Positions 1-11,782 of a DNA stretch of 64,000 bases are shown one piece after another (position 1 is the first letter of the stretch; each line of letters starts with the position of its first letter). The position numbers and the translations under genes are program-made. The notes beneath the pieces were generated by a model. The model made no database searches and was not told the DNA's origin. It worked only from the letters and a program-made list of their open reading frames with translations. Source of the stretch: Carya illinoinensis (taxonomy: Eukaryota > Streptophyta > Magnoliopsida > Fagales > Juglandaceae); assembly GCF_018687715.1 (NCBI RefSeq), contig NC_056758.1:12966001-13030000 (forward strand), written 5' to 3'.

Positions 1-700
1 AGAGCTATTCAGGATTTTGCTTAGAAACAACATTAATCGTAACCTGTGTTTTAACTATATGTGAAAGTGGTCCTCTTCTTTTAAAAAATAAAAAGAAATT
101 AACGTAATATTTAAATACTGAGATAAGATAGAATATAAAAATCTTTGTTATCCATGTGTAACGGTAGCTTTAGGCAATTGATTAAAAATTCTTATTTTCT
201 CTTTCCATATCCGTATCTATTGTGGCACTTGTTCTAGGATAAAGGACCTGGCGATGAGTCATGGTGCCAGCCAATCCGCAACACCTTAGATTTATATTAG
301 GACTAGGCATTTATTATACCAACCACTTAGCAAGGAATAAGTAAAAGTTTAGTTGGAAATTAAATGCTATTTATACCAAATATTGCACAGTATTATCTGT
401 TCATTTCCTATGTCTATGTACGATAAATCAGACATGATTTAATGGTTGACTACATAGTACATCTCTAAAAATACATACAACTACCATCGGAGACAGGCCT
501 TTATTATTGTCACTCGGGCGAAGTCGATCCTTCTTCCTTGGGAACCTCTCCTACAACTACCTTGACATCAAAATTTACAATCTTCACAAACAAAATCATA
601 GATAAGTTAAACATTTAGGACAAAACCGATAAATAGAGATAATGGTTGTAAAGAAGTAATGCACATTTTCATGTAAAAGATATGTTAACACATATATTTA
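1..700. other. AT-rich intergenic DNA, mostly unassigned
   Basis: No recognisable protein domain, RNA gene or transposon end is visible here. The stretch from 170 to 600 is less AT-biased than what follows and may be low-copy DNA. It contains the short minus-strand reading frame described separately. Nothing else can be supported. Confidence 0.4.
510..614 (-). CDS. Possible terminal exon of an unidentified gene
   Basis: A minus-strand frame of 34 codons ends in GEVPKEEGSTSPE followed by TGA at 512-510. The acidic, Ser/Pro-rich tail with ordinary codon use looks like the C-terminus of a plant protein rather than random AT-rich DNA, and an AATAAA-like AATAAAGG follows just after the stop. I do not recognise the family. 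No upstream exon is visible within several kilobases, and the splice acceptor is not obvious, so the ATG at 614 need not be a real start. It could be chance; confidence is low. Confidence 0.15.
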   Translation of the reverse strand: MFNLSMILFVKIVNFDVKVVVGEVPKEEGSTSPE

Positions 701-935
701 TGTGTGGCAAGGAATTGGTAAAAGTTAAATAAAAATATTATAAAATTAAAATATAATTTTTATTTTTTGATTTAGAAATGTTAAATTATTTTTTATATTT
801 TGTTTAAAAGTTTAAGAAAGTTGTAATAATTAAATAAAAAAATTGAAATTTTAAAATTAAAAAATATTTGTATTTATGAAATGAGATGGGATATGATGAG
901 ATAAAAGCATCTTTTTATTCAAACTATGTTAGGTG
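700..935. mobile_element. AT-rich MITE-like element (GATGAG-end family)
   Basis: An AT-rich body with runs such as AAATTATTTTTTATATTTTG ends in ATGAGATGGGATATGATGAGAT and a TTCAAACTATGTTAGG flank. The same architecture, a GTTTGGATA-like edge, a GAGATGAGAT-like subterminal motif and an ATTAAAATAATATT core, recurs at 1221-1455, 1893-2095, 2163-2480 and 7742-7937. The copies are non-coding and diverged. Exact ends and target duplications could not be fixed. Confidence 0.4.
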
Positions 936-1220
936 ACTCGTACACGTTGCAATAAAAATACAAAACATAGAAGATTAGAGAAATGCAAATTTTGAAGGAA
1001 ATTGATAATATGACTATCAAATATATATATTTGTATATTTTATTTTATTTTAATTTTTTAATAATTAGAAAGGTGACTATTAATGAATTTAATTTTTTTT
1101 TATTTTTTTTGTAATAGTTAAATATGTTCTAAAATGTTTAGAAAAAAAATATTCATTTAGACAGGTATGCATATTTAGAGGGAACATTTGGTGTGCATCC
1201 TAATGTCCATTAAACTAATG

Positions 1221-1455
1221 TCCAATCTTTAATATAATATCATGAGATTGTAAGACCCATTTGAATAGTAAAAATATTTTATTTTATTTTATCATTATAA
1301 TTTTTTCAGATTTTTATATAAAGTATAATAAATAATTTAATTTTTTTTTTAATTTTTTAAAATAATAATATTAAAAAATAAAATTTTAATAATATTTTAT
1401 TTAACTTTTATCTAAAATCATCACATCTCATCTCATTATCCAAACTGCACCTAAG
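1221..1455 (-). mobile_element. AT-rich MITE-like element (GATGAG-end family), inverted copy
   Basis: This copy ends in CATCTCATCTCATTATCCAA followed by ACTGCACCT, the reverse complement of the GGTG..TTGGATA..GAGATGAGATG edge of this family. The body has the same order of AT-rich blocks (TTTTTTCAGATTTTTATATAAAG, then AATAATATTAAAAAATAAAATT) as the other copies. It is the clearest member of the family in the window. No coding capacity. Confidence 0.5.
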
Positions 1456-1548
1456 TGTTATTGAACAAATAAATAAATAAAACCTTAAGAAAGCTTGACC
1501 ACGTTAATAAAACGTTTGTACTCTCATTGTTACGATTTACAATAGGAA

Positions 1549-1713
1549 AAATTTAGTTATAAATATAATTACGTATTAATATGTGCATTAATCTAATGTG
1601 ATTGGTCAAAAAGTATATTTTATTAAAAACAGTACTAATTTATATTTTAAATATAAAGAAATCATTATTGATATGTAAATTAATACACAATTTTACTTAT
1701 ACGTAACAAAACT
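1549..1713 (+). mobile_element. Small MITE, family M2, copy 1
   Basis: About 165 bp with imperfect terminal inverted repeats: AGTTATAAATATAATTACG at one end and ACTTATACGTAACAAAACT at the other. The interior holds TAATGTGATTGGTCAAAAAGT and TTTTATTAAAAACAGTA. The same blocks in the same order occur at 9583-9737 and, inverted, at 9938-10112. Non-coding; superfamily not determined. Confidence 0.55.
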
Positions 1714-1892
1714 TATCTTGAATTCGTATTCGAATTCTTCATTTTATCTCTATTTTAATTAAACAATTTGCATGTTAAACTTATTTTTAAAATTTTAAAC
1801 AATTCTATCAAATGAATTTTTACCTTTCACCCACCTTTATTTATGAAAAAAAAGACGTTCAATTTTCTTCAACTTTCAACATAGATATAGTT

Positions 1893-2095
1893 AGGTGTGG
1901 TTTGGATAGGGAAATAAAATGAGATAATTTTAAATAAAAGTTTAAAATTAAATAAAATATTATTTTTTAATAATATTATTATTTTAAAATTTGAAAAAAT
2001 TAAATTATTTATTATATTTTTTATAAATTTAAAAAATTATAATAATAAATTAAGATAAAATAAAATAAAATATTTTTACTATCCACGCTACAGAG
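1893..2095 (+). mobile_element. AT-rich MITE-like element (GATGAG-end family)
   Basis: It begins GGTGTGGTTTGGATAGGGAA followed by an AATGAGATAATTTTAAATAA block and ends with AAATATTTTTACTATCCACG. The TTGGATA and TATCCA edges are inverted relative to each other, as expected of a terminal-inverted-repeat element. The body matches the inverted copy at 1221-1455 in block order. Non-coding. Confidence 0.5.
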
Positions 2096-2162
2096 TCCAC
2101 AAAATTTGCCAAATCTACCAAAAAAAAAATCACCTTTACATAATTGTAAGAACACAAATTTA

Positions 2163-2480
2163 GGCATGGTTTGAATATAAATGTCTTATCACATTTTATC
2201 TTATTTAAATATTTAAATATTATAAATATAAATATTTTTTAATTTTTTTATCTAGTTATTACTTAAATATTATAATTTTTTAAAAATTTAAATAAAAAAT
2301 AAATCAAATTTTTTAAATTTTAAAATAAAAATAATATTAAAAAATTATATAATAATAATATTTAATTTTATAATATTTTTATTTAATTTTTAAAATTTTT
2401 AAAAATTTTAATTTAAATTATTTTACTATTATTTATAAATTATTTTCAGATTATTTAAATTATCTATACCATTCGAGTTG
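2163..2480. mobile_element. AT-rich MITE-like element, longer diverged copy
   Basis: It starts TAGGCATGGTTTGAATATAA and ends near TATCTATACCATTCGAGTTG. The interior is the same AAATTTTTTAAATTTTAAAATAA-type sequence as the neighbouring copies, but roughly 100 bp longer and more degenerate. Ends are approximate. Confidence 0.35.
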
Positions 2481-3647
2481 TCCTTATTTCTTGGCTCATT
2501 AAATGCCTGTACACAACGACTCTCTGCTATTCTATGAATACCTTTCTATTCGTCATCTGGCCTAATCGCATTAAATATACTTGTCTTTATTTTACCATCA
2601 TCATAAATACTTCTTGAGTGATCCTTTTTCCATTGCATCTTTGAAAACGACGTCCACAATTCTTTATTATGTTTGCGCACCGCTGCCCGAGAACTCACCG
2701 AAGTAAAAAATATAAAAAATATATTTATTTTAATTTTTTTAATTATTTTTTTATTTTTAAATATTTTTTAAAAAATAAAAAAAATCACTATATTATTAGA
2801 AAATATTTTCTTACATATTAAATAAAAAAAGTACATTCAGAACACAAATTTGGAATTTAAATTTGGGTTCCAAAGAATTTCTCATTATGTTTTGCTATAC
2901 AGTCTCTTTGAATATTTTTTTTAATTTTATTTCTATTAAATTAATTTAAAAAATTTACTTATTCACATATTACATATTTATTAAAAAATAAAATATAAAA
3001 ATATAAAAAATTTATATAAATATATAATAAACAAATGATGTGTATAAGTTTTTTTATTTTTATCTTAATAGTAATGTCAACGACAAAGCGAGTTATCCAT
3101 TTTAATAACTTTAATATTATCTCCTCCATAAGATGTAACATCATACTCATTACAACAGATCGCTCCTTTTCAATAGACCTTTTATTCTTATGACAATTTA
3201 CCCTATTATCTTTCGTAAATGATAGACTCTTAAGATTTATTTAAACTAAAACTTATAAATTATGACTCTTAAATTATATAATTCTAGAATATTGTTATCT
3301 TTTTGTTTATTATCGTAATACTATTCAAGATACCTGTCACAGTATGTCAAGAAAAGCCAATCGTTTAATTGTCTATTTACTATTCAGTTACCCACGTTTA
3401 TTTAATGTAATCGTCTATTTACTGTGTATAAATTATTGAAGTCACTATATATTTCAATAATATTATTATAAACTACTATTTTGTTATCTATAAATAGATA
3501 GATTATAAGTAAGAGAAGGTATTTAGAATTTATCATCTGAAATCATTCCCATTCCTTCTCTCTCGTCACCCTTGCCAACTAAAAGGTTGGTGAGATTATT
3601 ATATTTCATAAGAATAAAGAATAAGAATATTAAACGCTTATAAATAT
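2481..3647. other. Intergenic DNA flanking the pararetrovirus fragment
   Basis: No confident gene. A TATA-like TCTATAAATAGATAG lies at about 3488-3502, followed by a pyrimidine-rich CTTCTCTCTCGTCACCCTTG stretch, directly upstream of the viral coat-protein remnant. That order would suit a pararetroviral or LTR-type promoter and leader, but the match is too generic to call. Confidence 0.3.
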
Positions 3648-4160
3648 GATGAAAATATGCAAGAGATTAAAATAGAAAATTGTCAATCTATAGAAGATGC
3701 TTTTAATATTCTAATATTTATATTGACAAAGCATTTTGTAGATAATCATGTTCAATTTAAAGAAAAAAACTAGTGATTTATTATTCAATTTAAGATGTCC
3801 TTAATTATCAATTTTAGATAGTATAAAGATATCTTTCTAACTAAAGTTATGATCAGAGATGATTATCAACAATCATAATGAAAGGAAAAATTCATAGGGG
3901 AACTTCTATATTATTTTGCCCAAAAGGTATGAGAATCTTTAATAAAACTAAATGGTATTATTGATTTTATTAATTTCACATATAGAGATATAATATCTTC
4001 TATTAATATAACTGATTTGATTATGTGTAATAACTTAAGATTAAGAAAGCAAATGGTGAAAGAAAAAAAAATTGTTAATAAAGAATTAGGTATCTTTTGT
4101 GAACAGTTTGATTATTCTCCGTCATGCATTTGGTTATTATATATTGATTATATAATTTAA
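3648..4160 (+). pseudogene. Endogenous pararetrovirus (Caulimoviridae) coat-protein remnant
   Basis: One plus-strand frame, broken by several stops (first TAG at 3771-3773), carries blocks typical of the capsid domain of plant pararetroviruses: a ..NCQSIEDAFNILIF.. segment near the start, YKDIFLTKVM near 3822, FTYRDIISSIN near 3975, and RLRKQMVKEKK followed by KELGIFCEQF at about 4045-4110. In this family the protein packages viral DNA and carries a C-terminal zinc knuckle; the knuckle, protease and reverse transcriptase are absent here. The fragment is about 170 codons against a much longer viral polyprotein, so it is a decayed integrated piece incapable of function. A related LTR-retrotransposon capsid is the main alternative. 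Family assignment rests on motif recognition, not a search; genus is not determined. Confidence 0.6.
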
Positions 4161-4373
4161 AAGGACGTGCGGTACAATCATCTTTGATGCATGAATAAAA
4201 ATAAAGAACAATATATGATAAAATCAACTTTATTAAAAATATAATACTTACAATGAGATTAATTCTTAAAGGATTGAAGGGTAGGAAATATGAAAATAAG
4301 TTTATAAGAGGGGATATTTTAGAGATTGAGAGTAACATATTATATATTAATTATATATCCTGGTACACATAGT

Positions 4374-4386
4374 TGGTATTAGAGTC
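4374..4386 (+). promoter_or_regulatory. Initiator tRNA-Met primer-binding-like site
   Basis: TGGTATTAGAGTC differs from the plant initiator-Met primer site TGGTATCAGAGCC at two positions, both C to T, and follows the pararetrovirus coat fragment by about 210 bp. Both caulimovirids and many LTR elements use this primer, so it fits a viral intergenic region or an LTR edge. It is short and could be chance. Confidence 0.3.
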
Positions 4387-5712
4387 ATTGGTTATTATAT
4401 TAATTATTATATATATTATTGTTATTTTTACTTTATTGTTGGTTTATTCTATTTATGTTTAATTTCATAATGAACTATTATACTCATAATATTAATTTTC
4501 GTGATGGACCGATGGTTATAAATTAAATCTAGTTAAATAGATTTTTGTTATATTAAATCTAATTAATAATAAAAATAATTTTATAACATAAACACGTTAA
4601 ACTATATACAAAAATATGATATTTATAATTTTTAAATATATAAATTTTGAATATTTTTTAAAATAAATAAATAAATATAAAATTTATATAAAAATAATAA
4701 TTTTTTTGATAATTACTTTTACTCTATTTAATAAGTGAATATGCCAATTTTGAACATTCCAAAACTGGAACTTTATCCCAATATATATTTACTATTTGTA
4801 CGATTTTAGTGTATACTTACGGCTGTAGTGTATATGTTGTCCCTTGTGAGGTGAATCTTTGTATTTTGCACTGTAATCGATTCTTATGTACCGTATATCG
4901 TGTGGGATTCGCAAAACTCGCAGCATTCTTTTTGTTAATTCTTTACAGTGTGTCGTCATTGGTTGACATGTCTTAGCTCTGTGTCCGTTGCAGTCAACCA
5001 GTACAAAATTAGCCACTAACAGTCTCGGTTGATGCACTATGCAAGTCAGTAGCTCTTTCTGATCCCAGGAACTACAGAATTAAAAGACTATTTGAGATCT
5101 TTTTGTTCTTAGCCTCGTTTGCATGTTAATAGCATGTATTATCACTGAAAATAATTTATAAATAATAAAATAATAATAATAAATAATTTATAAATAATAT
5201 TAGAAGATAATATTTGTGTTTCCAAACACAGTTTCTTTAATCAAGAATTTAGTCCAAATTGTAAATCATATTCATCATCGAATAATGATATATGTATAAT
5301 TTTTTTTTTTTTTTACAATTTTTTGTCTATTTATGTTTTAAAATAAGGATATTTATGTAAATTCATATTAATTTTATAAGTTAATTTACAAACAAATGCA
5401 CTTAATTTAAAACATAGTTATATAAAAAAAATTATAAAAAAGTTATATGTCTATCATTCTCCCTTGATTTTCGACTTATGATTTCAAACTATATTGAATA
5501 ATCTAGCTGTAGTTTTAAACTATTAAAAAATATAGATACACAATTATTTTTATAATTTTTTATATAATTATATTTTAAATGATAAATATTTCTAAAAAAT
5601 AGGGTTATAAAATAGCAAAGAAAATTGTGTGTGTATCATTACTATTTTACGATTTCTTTAATAGTATTTTTATTGAATACGCTTGCTCTTCCTCTTTTAA
5701 ACAAAGTTTTGA
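4387..5712. other. AT-rich DNA with an unrecognised 81-codon minus frame
   Basis: Mostly AT-rich. Between 4792 and 5037 the base composition is more balanced and a minus-strand frame of 81 codons (MHQPRLLVANFVLV...) is open; I do not recognise it and no flanking signals support it. A short AT-rich repeat at about 5113-5233 has inverted GTTTGCATG / TTTCCAAACA-like edges. Two further AT-rich blocks at 5283-5465 and 5521-5645 look MITE-like but their ends cannot be fixed. Confidence 0.25.
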
Positions 5713-6235
5713 AATCTGTTCTGGAGACCATTCCGGTTGAGGTATTGGAACGAAATATTTCGGTATCGGTATGTTTCAGTGTATCGTTTCAAGATTAATT
5801 ATATATTATATATAAATATTTATATATATAAACTAACAATTAATAAAATAAATACATATATATGTGTATATATATAGAAGAATTAAAGATTTATAAAATG
5901 AATATATATTGAAAAAAATCACAAACTTGAGTTAAAACACAAAAATAAAGGAAAAAAAATTAAAGAATAGACAGATTTTTAAAATTAACAATACTTCTAA
6001 TGCATGGAAATGGGTATTTGAATTCTAAAAATATAATTTAGGACTAGAATTACTATTCTGGCTGGAATACTGAAATCCGGCTGGAATTGACCGGAACGGC
6101 CGAAATTTGATCGGAACGGCCGAAATTTTACCCGAAACGGAATAGATACTTATCCAATTCCGATCACTGTTCCGGTGCGAAAAATTCCAGCTATTCCAGC
6201 CGGAACGAAACGAATTTTAAAACATTGCTTTTAAA
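5713..6235 (+). mobile_element. Non-autonomous element with CGGAACGGCC-rich ends, copy 1
   Basis: The left edge reads TATTGGAACGAAATATTTCG and TCGGTATCGGTAT; the right edge has repeated GGCCGAAATTTGATCGGAAC-type units and ends ATTTTAAAACATTGCTT. The left edge and the reverse complement of the right edge begin alike (AAGTTTTGAAAT against AAGCAATGTTTTAAAAT), which suggests imperfect terminal inverted repeats. A related copy lies inverted at 61396-61780. Non-coding, with an AT-rich centre. Confidence 0.45.
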
Positions 6236-7741
6236 TATAATTGTTAATTATAAGACATGATTATAATTATATTTTTCTTACCATTTGACAGAGATTTGGC
6301 AACCTAAAAATATAATGGTATTGAAAGAAGGATGATATTTGATAATATTTTAAAATTCATTAGGAGCATATTTTAATTAAAATAATATAACATTTCATTC
6401 ATAATGCTGTTTTATAACAATTTAAATTTGTCACAATCTATGCTTCACATCAAATCTTGAAATACTTTAAAATATGAAAATTATTTTACAACCTCGTCTA
6501 AAATTCTTGAGTTTTTTAAAATTATGAAAAACAAACAGTTATTATATTTTATTAAAGTCCATAATTTTTAATTTTTGCATCCAAAAAATATATATAGAAT
6601 GAACATACCTACATAACAAATCTATAAATATACCTCCAAAAATTTAAAAACTTGAATATATAGGTTAAATCCAAAATCCGGTTGCTTAAATATGAATATA
6701 TATGTTCTATGTTTAGGCGTTCATATGTATTTCTTTTATAAAATTTAAAAGTATTTTATTTTTAAAAAAATTAAATTATCTTTTTTAAACCTTTAAATGT
6801 TTGCATATTTATTATTTTATTTGAATTAAAAATTTTAATATGATCAATTATTGAGTTCGATATATCCTTTTAGAAATTAAAAGGAATACCAAATTCAATT
6901 ATGTCTATGATCATGTTTTTTATTTTTATTTTGTTATAATTATAAATAATAAAGTGTATAATATATATTAATATATATACCCGTATACTAAATGTCGTCA
7001 CATAAATCAATAAGCCATTGAGACATGATATTTACAGTCATGATTATACAAGTGGCGTATAGTCGTTTTGAAAAAAATGAATTAATATGGAATCCACATG
7101 AAAAAAAAAACTAACTTTTTAATCGTGAACTCCACTCTTTTTTAAAATAATTGCACGACGTTTACAATTTCACGACTATATATAACGTTGTTGTACACCA
7201 TTATGCTCTCCAAACTGTCAAGGGTAATAATACTCTTCCATCTCGTTTATTATTGTTTTATATTTCAGTTATTCTTTTCATGTTTTTGTTATTTAAATTT
7301 AGATTAGAAATTTTAGAACATTAACTTCTTACATAATTTTTATAAAATTAAATTTACTTTTAAATTGACTCAAAAAATAAAATAATGTCAATTTTTATAA
7401 TTTAATTTATTTTTAATTAAGTTATATAATTACGATGATTGATTGAATTTATTTATTTTTAAATTATGCAAGAAGATCATTTATTTTTTTAAATTTTCAA
7501 TCTAGAATTTTTTTAAAAAGATTGATTTATAAAATAGTAAAGAAAGTTTATCGTATTAAAGATAGTGCTAACGGATCGCTTATCAGTTATCGTTGGGTGT
7601 ACCGCTTGTCTATTTTATTTTTTTCCATTTTATTTGTTTTAATTATTAAGAATAAAATAAAAAATAAAGAATTTTTATTAATAGTTATTTTTTAATTATT
7701 AAGTAAAAAAATTAAAAATGAAAATAATTAAACAATTATTT
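6236..7741. other. AT-rich intergenic DNA, nothing recognised
   Basis: No domain-bearing frame, element boundary or structured repeat could be supported in either strand. Confidence 0.4.
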
Positions 7742-7937
7742 AAGGCTTGATTTAGATATCTAAATTTAAATTATCTCATTTTATTTTATATAATTATTAT
7801 AATTTGTATAAATTTTCATATAAAATAAATAATTTAATTTTTTTAAATTTTAAAATAAAATAAATCTTAAAAAATTATATTATAATAATATTATATTTAA
7901 TTTTAATAAAATATTTGTGTAACCAAACGTGGTGTTA
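7742..7937. mobile_element. AT-rich MITE-like element (GATGAG-end family)
   Basis: It starts AAGGCTTGATTTAGATATCT and ends ATTTGTGTAACCAAACGTGG, with a TTATCTCATTTTATTTTATA subterminal block and the family's AAATAATTTAATTTTTTTAA core. It is a diverged copy relative to those between 0.7 and 2.5 kb. Confidence 0.4.
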
Positions 7938-7992
7938 ATGTACCACTTGCATTTTCCAAGGTATCAAAGTGAATTTCCTTTCCGCTACGGGG

Positions 7993-8028
<36 letters not shown>

Positions 8029-9582
8029 GTGAGGATCGATCTCTTTCTAGGCTGCAGCGTACAGTGATATAGCTATTGCAGGTGGATGAATTGGTCACTG
8101 AGCATTAGATTAAATGGAAGAATGGAGAAGAAGAGGACATTGAAAAGAGTGCCAGCATTATACGACTGTGACTAGGGTTGTGCAGTCTAATTTGACAGAT
8201 CCGTCAGGCAAGGCAATTGATGATTGGACTCCCAATGACAATCTTCACATGTATGTTTGAACGGAAACTGATATGATCACCGCTCCCAGTTCCGCCGGAG
8301 CTTCCGTTGATACTTTTATTAAATTTTTATTTTATTTCGTGACTGAATAAATATTTTTTGATTTTTTCAGAAAAATATTTTAAAATATTAAAAAAATAAA
8401 TATAAAAAAAACTGAAAAAAAAAAGGTTCCCACTACCGTTAGGAGATGTGGACGTACCATCGTTTTGTCTGCACTCTCTTTATCTCTCACTCTGTAGATG
8501 ATGCATGCATGACTGCCCCTTGTCATGTCAAAACGCGTTCCATTTTCAATTCACCTTAAAAGAGAGAGAGAGAGAGTAGCAGGTACTAGCTTGCCTCCCT
8601 CTTCTTTATACTTTTGGATTTGGAATTTTGCTCCCTCTGCACCAACCATGTGACTGCTGGGAAGCCATTGTCCCCACCGCTTTCAAAGTCGTGGACACCA
8701 ATACCATAGCCTCAATCATGCAGCATATGGACGTCACATAATATTTTTTATAAAAGTAATTTTAATTATTAAAAAATTGAGACTTTAACTTTATTTATTT
8801 ATTTATTTATTTAATGATTACAAATATTATTTTTTTAAAAAATTAAACTTCATTTTAATAGTAAAATAAAATAATTTTTCTACAGTAATAAAATAATTTT
8901 TTTTTAAAAAATATTTAACATTTAAAAAAATTAAATTATTTATTATATTTTTTATAAAAATAAAAATTTTAAAAAATTATAATAATTAAATAAAATGATT
9001 CAGTAACGAAACGAAACCAGTAGTCGGCAAAAATGAACATCGAGAAAAAACAAAACACATTTAATGTGAACAGTGCTGAACTATCGGTGGACCCGAACGT
9101 AAAAAATACACGTGGTCTGCCATTTTAGAGAAGATCCCACAAAGATATCAGTCTGACAAAGTGGAAGACGAAAGAAACAAGAATAAATACATCTTATCCG
9201 ACGCACGCAGAATCGTACGACGTACACCGCTATCGCGTGCAATCTTCAGAAGCATCTCGTAAAAAGAAATAAGAAATACAGTCATTTTTTTTATAATATT
9301 TTATATAATAATATTTTTATAACGAAATATTTTTATAAAATTAATATTATTTTATTACAATATTCTTATTTTACAATATAAATTATAAAATTTATTGTCT
9401 TCATTGACCTTGGTAACTAAATTTGTGCATGCATCTCAATGCATTTATACTCAACTACTTCAACGTATGCGAGGATTCTCGAGAGGCTATTTTTCAAGAA
9501 AAGGTGATAAAATTATTCTTTTTTAATCTCATTTGCATACATGTTATTAGAGCTGTAATAAATAATATTATTTTATAAGAAA
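7938..9582. other. Low-copy-looking intergenic DNA with GA microsatellites
   Basis: A (GA)n tract of about 36 bp lies at 7992-8027, a shorter one at 8561-8576, and a (TTTA)n run near 8786-8813. The 8030-8300 and 8420-8740 stretches are less AT-rich and include CATGCATG at about 8504, but no frame, splice pattern or known domain supports a gene. A diverged AT-rich MITE-like block may end near 9000. Confidence 0.35.
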
Positions 9583-9737
9583 ATTTTAGTTATAAATATA
9601 ATTGTGTATTAATTTAATATGATTAGTCAAAAAATAAATTTTATTAAAAACAGTATTAATTTAAATTTTAAATATGAAAAAATTAGTATTAATATGTAGA
9701 TTAATACATAATTTTATTTGTACGTAATAAAATTCTA
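9583..9737 (+). mobile_element. Small MITE, family M2, copy 2
   Basis: It shares TTAGTTATAAATATAATTG, ATGATTAGTCAAAAAATAAA, TTTTATTAAAAACAGTATT and TATTTGTACGTAATAAAATT with the copy at 1549-1713 in the same order and orientation. The third copy lies only about 200 bp downstream, inverted. Confidence 0.55.
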
Positions 9738-9937
9738 TTCCATAAGTCTCCTCAGATCGATTAGGTGAAATTTGAATTGGACTCGATTTATTATTAAATG
9801 AACTATTCATAAATATTAAATTATAATTGATACCATAATGAGAAAATTTTGAAAGTTTGAAAAGATAAAGATAAAATAATAGGATTAATGTGCCCTTAAA
9901 TGAGAGAGAGATACACACATAGTGAGTTTTACAAAGA

Positions 9938-10112
9938 GTTTTGCTATATACAAGTACTATCGCGTATTAATCTGTATATCAATATTGATTTATTCATATT
10001 TAAAATTTAAATTAATATTATTTTCAATAAAATTTACTTTTTGACCAATCACATCACATTAGTGTATAGATTAATGTATAATTATGTTTACAATTATATT
10101 TTTCCTTTTACA
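9938..10112 (-). mobile_element. Small MITE, family M2, copy 3 (inverted)
   Basis: Reverse complement of the M2 pattern: TTTTCAATAAAATTTACTTT, GACCAATCACATCACATTAG and ATGTATAATTATGTTTACAA appear in reversed order relative to the copies at 1549 and 9583. With copy 2 it makes a loose inverted pair spanning 9583-10112. Confidence 0.5.
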
Positions 10113-11535
10113 ATATTTATTATTATTTATATAATTATTTCAAATAAAGTGAAAGTCGAGTTGCTCTAATCCAGCTGTGAAATCGGGGTGGTGAGATATT
10201 GAAATTGTTCGACTAATATAGAGAGAGATACTAAAATTGTATGGTAATGGTAAATTTTATAAATGTAACTATTATTATAATTATCAAGCAAAACCTGTCA
10301 TTCTCTTTAGTTTTCAAACTAGAAGAAGCTTGGGAATGGGCAATAGATGCTGTAGAGCTTACTTGATATGTCTATCACGCTCTCAGTTTTCAAGTTCGGA
10401 TAACAACTCGAAAGGGTCTTTTTATAAAATCACATTCTTAATACTAAACATGTTACTTAAATCCTTATGAATATAAAATTAATATATGTAATTTTATTAA
10501 CAAAAAAGTCAAAATTTGTTTATTAAAATTTATAAATAAAGTTTTAAAATACTATATAAATAAAATAATTTGCAAATTGAAGCAGCACGTGAACAAATAT
10601 GAACTCACTCAAATATTAGATAAACTCTTTGTGACTAAAATATAACTTTTAATAAGCTTGAGTTTTTACAAAATATTAAAAGGTGAGAGTTTTTACAATA
10701 TGTGTAAATAGACAATTATTCATTCAATGATCTTCCATTCAATTATCTCCCATTTACTTGCTTAAATAGACAAAAAAAAAAAGCTCTTGGCTCAAACTTT
10801 TGGTGCAATTTTCTCAGGGGCATTATTGTCTTTTAGCACCTTATATCATCATTTTAGAACTTGACTAAGACTTGGACGAAATTGGTTTAAAAAACCGAAC
10901 CAAAAACCAAAAACCGAATGCATCTAAACACTAGTTGGATGGAAATCCTATGCCATGCATTTTGGTTTCATTTTTTATGCTCAAATGACCTACACCCTCA
11001 TGCCACCTCCATCACCATCTAATTTCTAAGAGACCCTTAAATTCATTATAAGCATTTGACCAAATTTTTTTCCACAAAAATTACACCAAATTGAAGGCAT
11101 CAAGCCACCACCAAATTCGAATAGAAAGAATTTATTTTATTTAGACATTAGATATGCCATGAAAACTTAGGATAAGCTCATGGCTTGAAAACTAGGTAGG
11201 TTCTCATTTTGAAAGCATAATCGAGTTATGATCTAATTAGGGAATGGATCGCTATTTGAATTTTTTTGAGGCATTTAAGATCGTAATTAGACTAAATGGT
11301 TTGTGTTATTGGATTCATGAGAAGTTTTAGGATGCTATGGTGCAATAAAAGTTTTCGTGATTCTTAGGTGCCAAATGGGCAAATCGGAGAGCGCCACATG
11401 GCGTCTAGCGTGTCGTGTCATCAACCAGCTGTCACCATGCAATGTAGTGCACCCAAGCGAACCAAGAAGCACTAGAAACCTCTTTGACACATGAAACCAT
11501 CATCACCCTCCATTTGAACGACATTTACACATGTC
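10113..11535. other. Non-coding DNA left of L1-1, LTR-like
   Basis: No domain is visible. From about 10720 the base composition shifts from AT-rich to a more balanced, LTR-like type, and the sequence appears to continue at 17637 beyond the L1-1 insertion. The host is therefore probably an older LTR or other retroelement sequence on one side of the window; its ends are not identified. Confidence 0.3.
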
Positions 11536-11782
11536 AAGTTTAGTACACTTTTTTATTTTTTATTTTATATTATAAAAGAGTTAGGACCACATGTGCAAAA
11601 GTGATCCCTCCCCAATTTTATTAATAGACTCTCACTTGTGGTGGAGAAATACTATGGTTACATTTTCAGCATCTAGGGGTTCACATAAAACCAAACCCAG
11701 CATGCGAAAAAAGAAAAGGACCAACCTAATCAAGAAAACAAAAACAAAAACAAACCTCAACACCTACTAGACAAATAAAACT

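Noticed and set aside
4792..5037. 81-codon minus frame as a gene
   Set aside because: Composition is gene-like, but there is no family, start context or splice evidence; mentioned only within the intergenic entry.
7992..8027. Regular short repeats as a CRISPR-like array
   Set aside because: It is a simple (GA)n microsatellite in a plant genome; there are no spacers or cas genes in the window.
8160..8280. Possible coding exon (a frame with SGKAIDDWTPNDN)
   Set aside because: Only about 25 codons, without splice signals or a recognised family.
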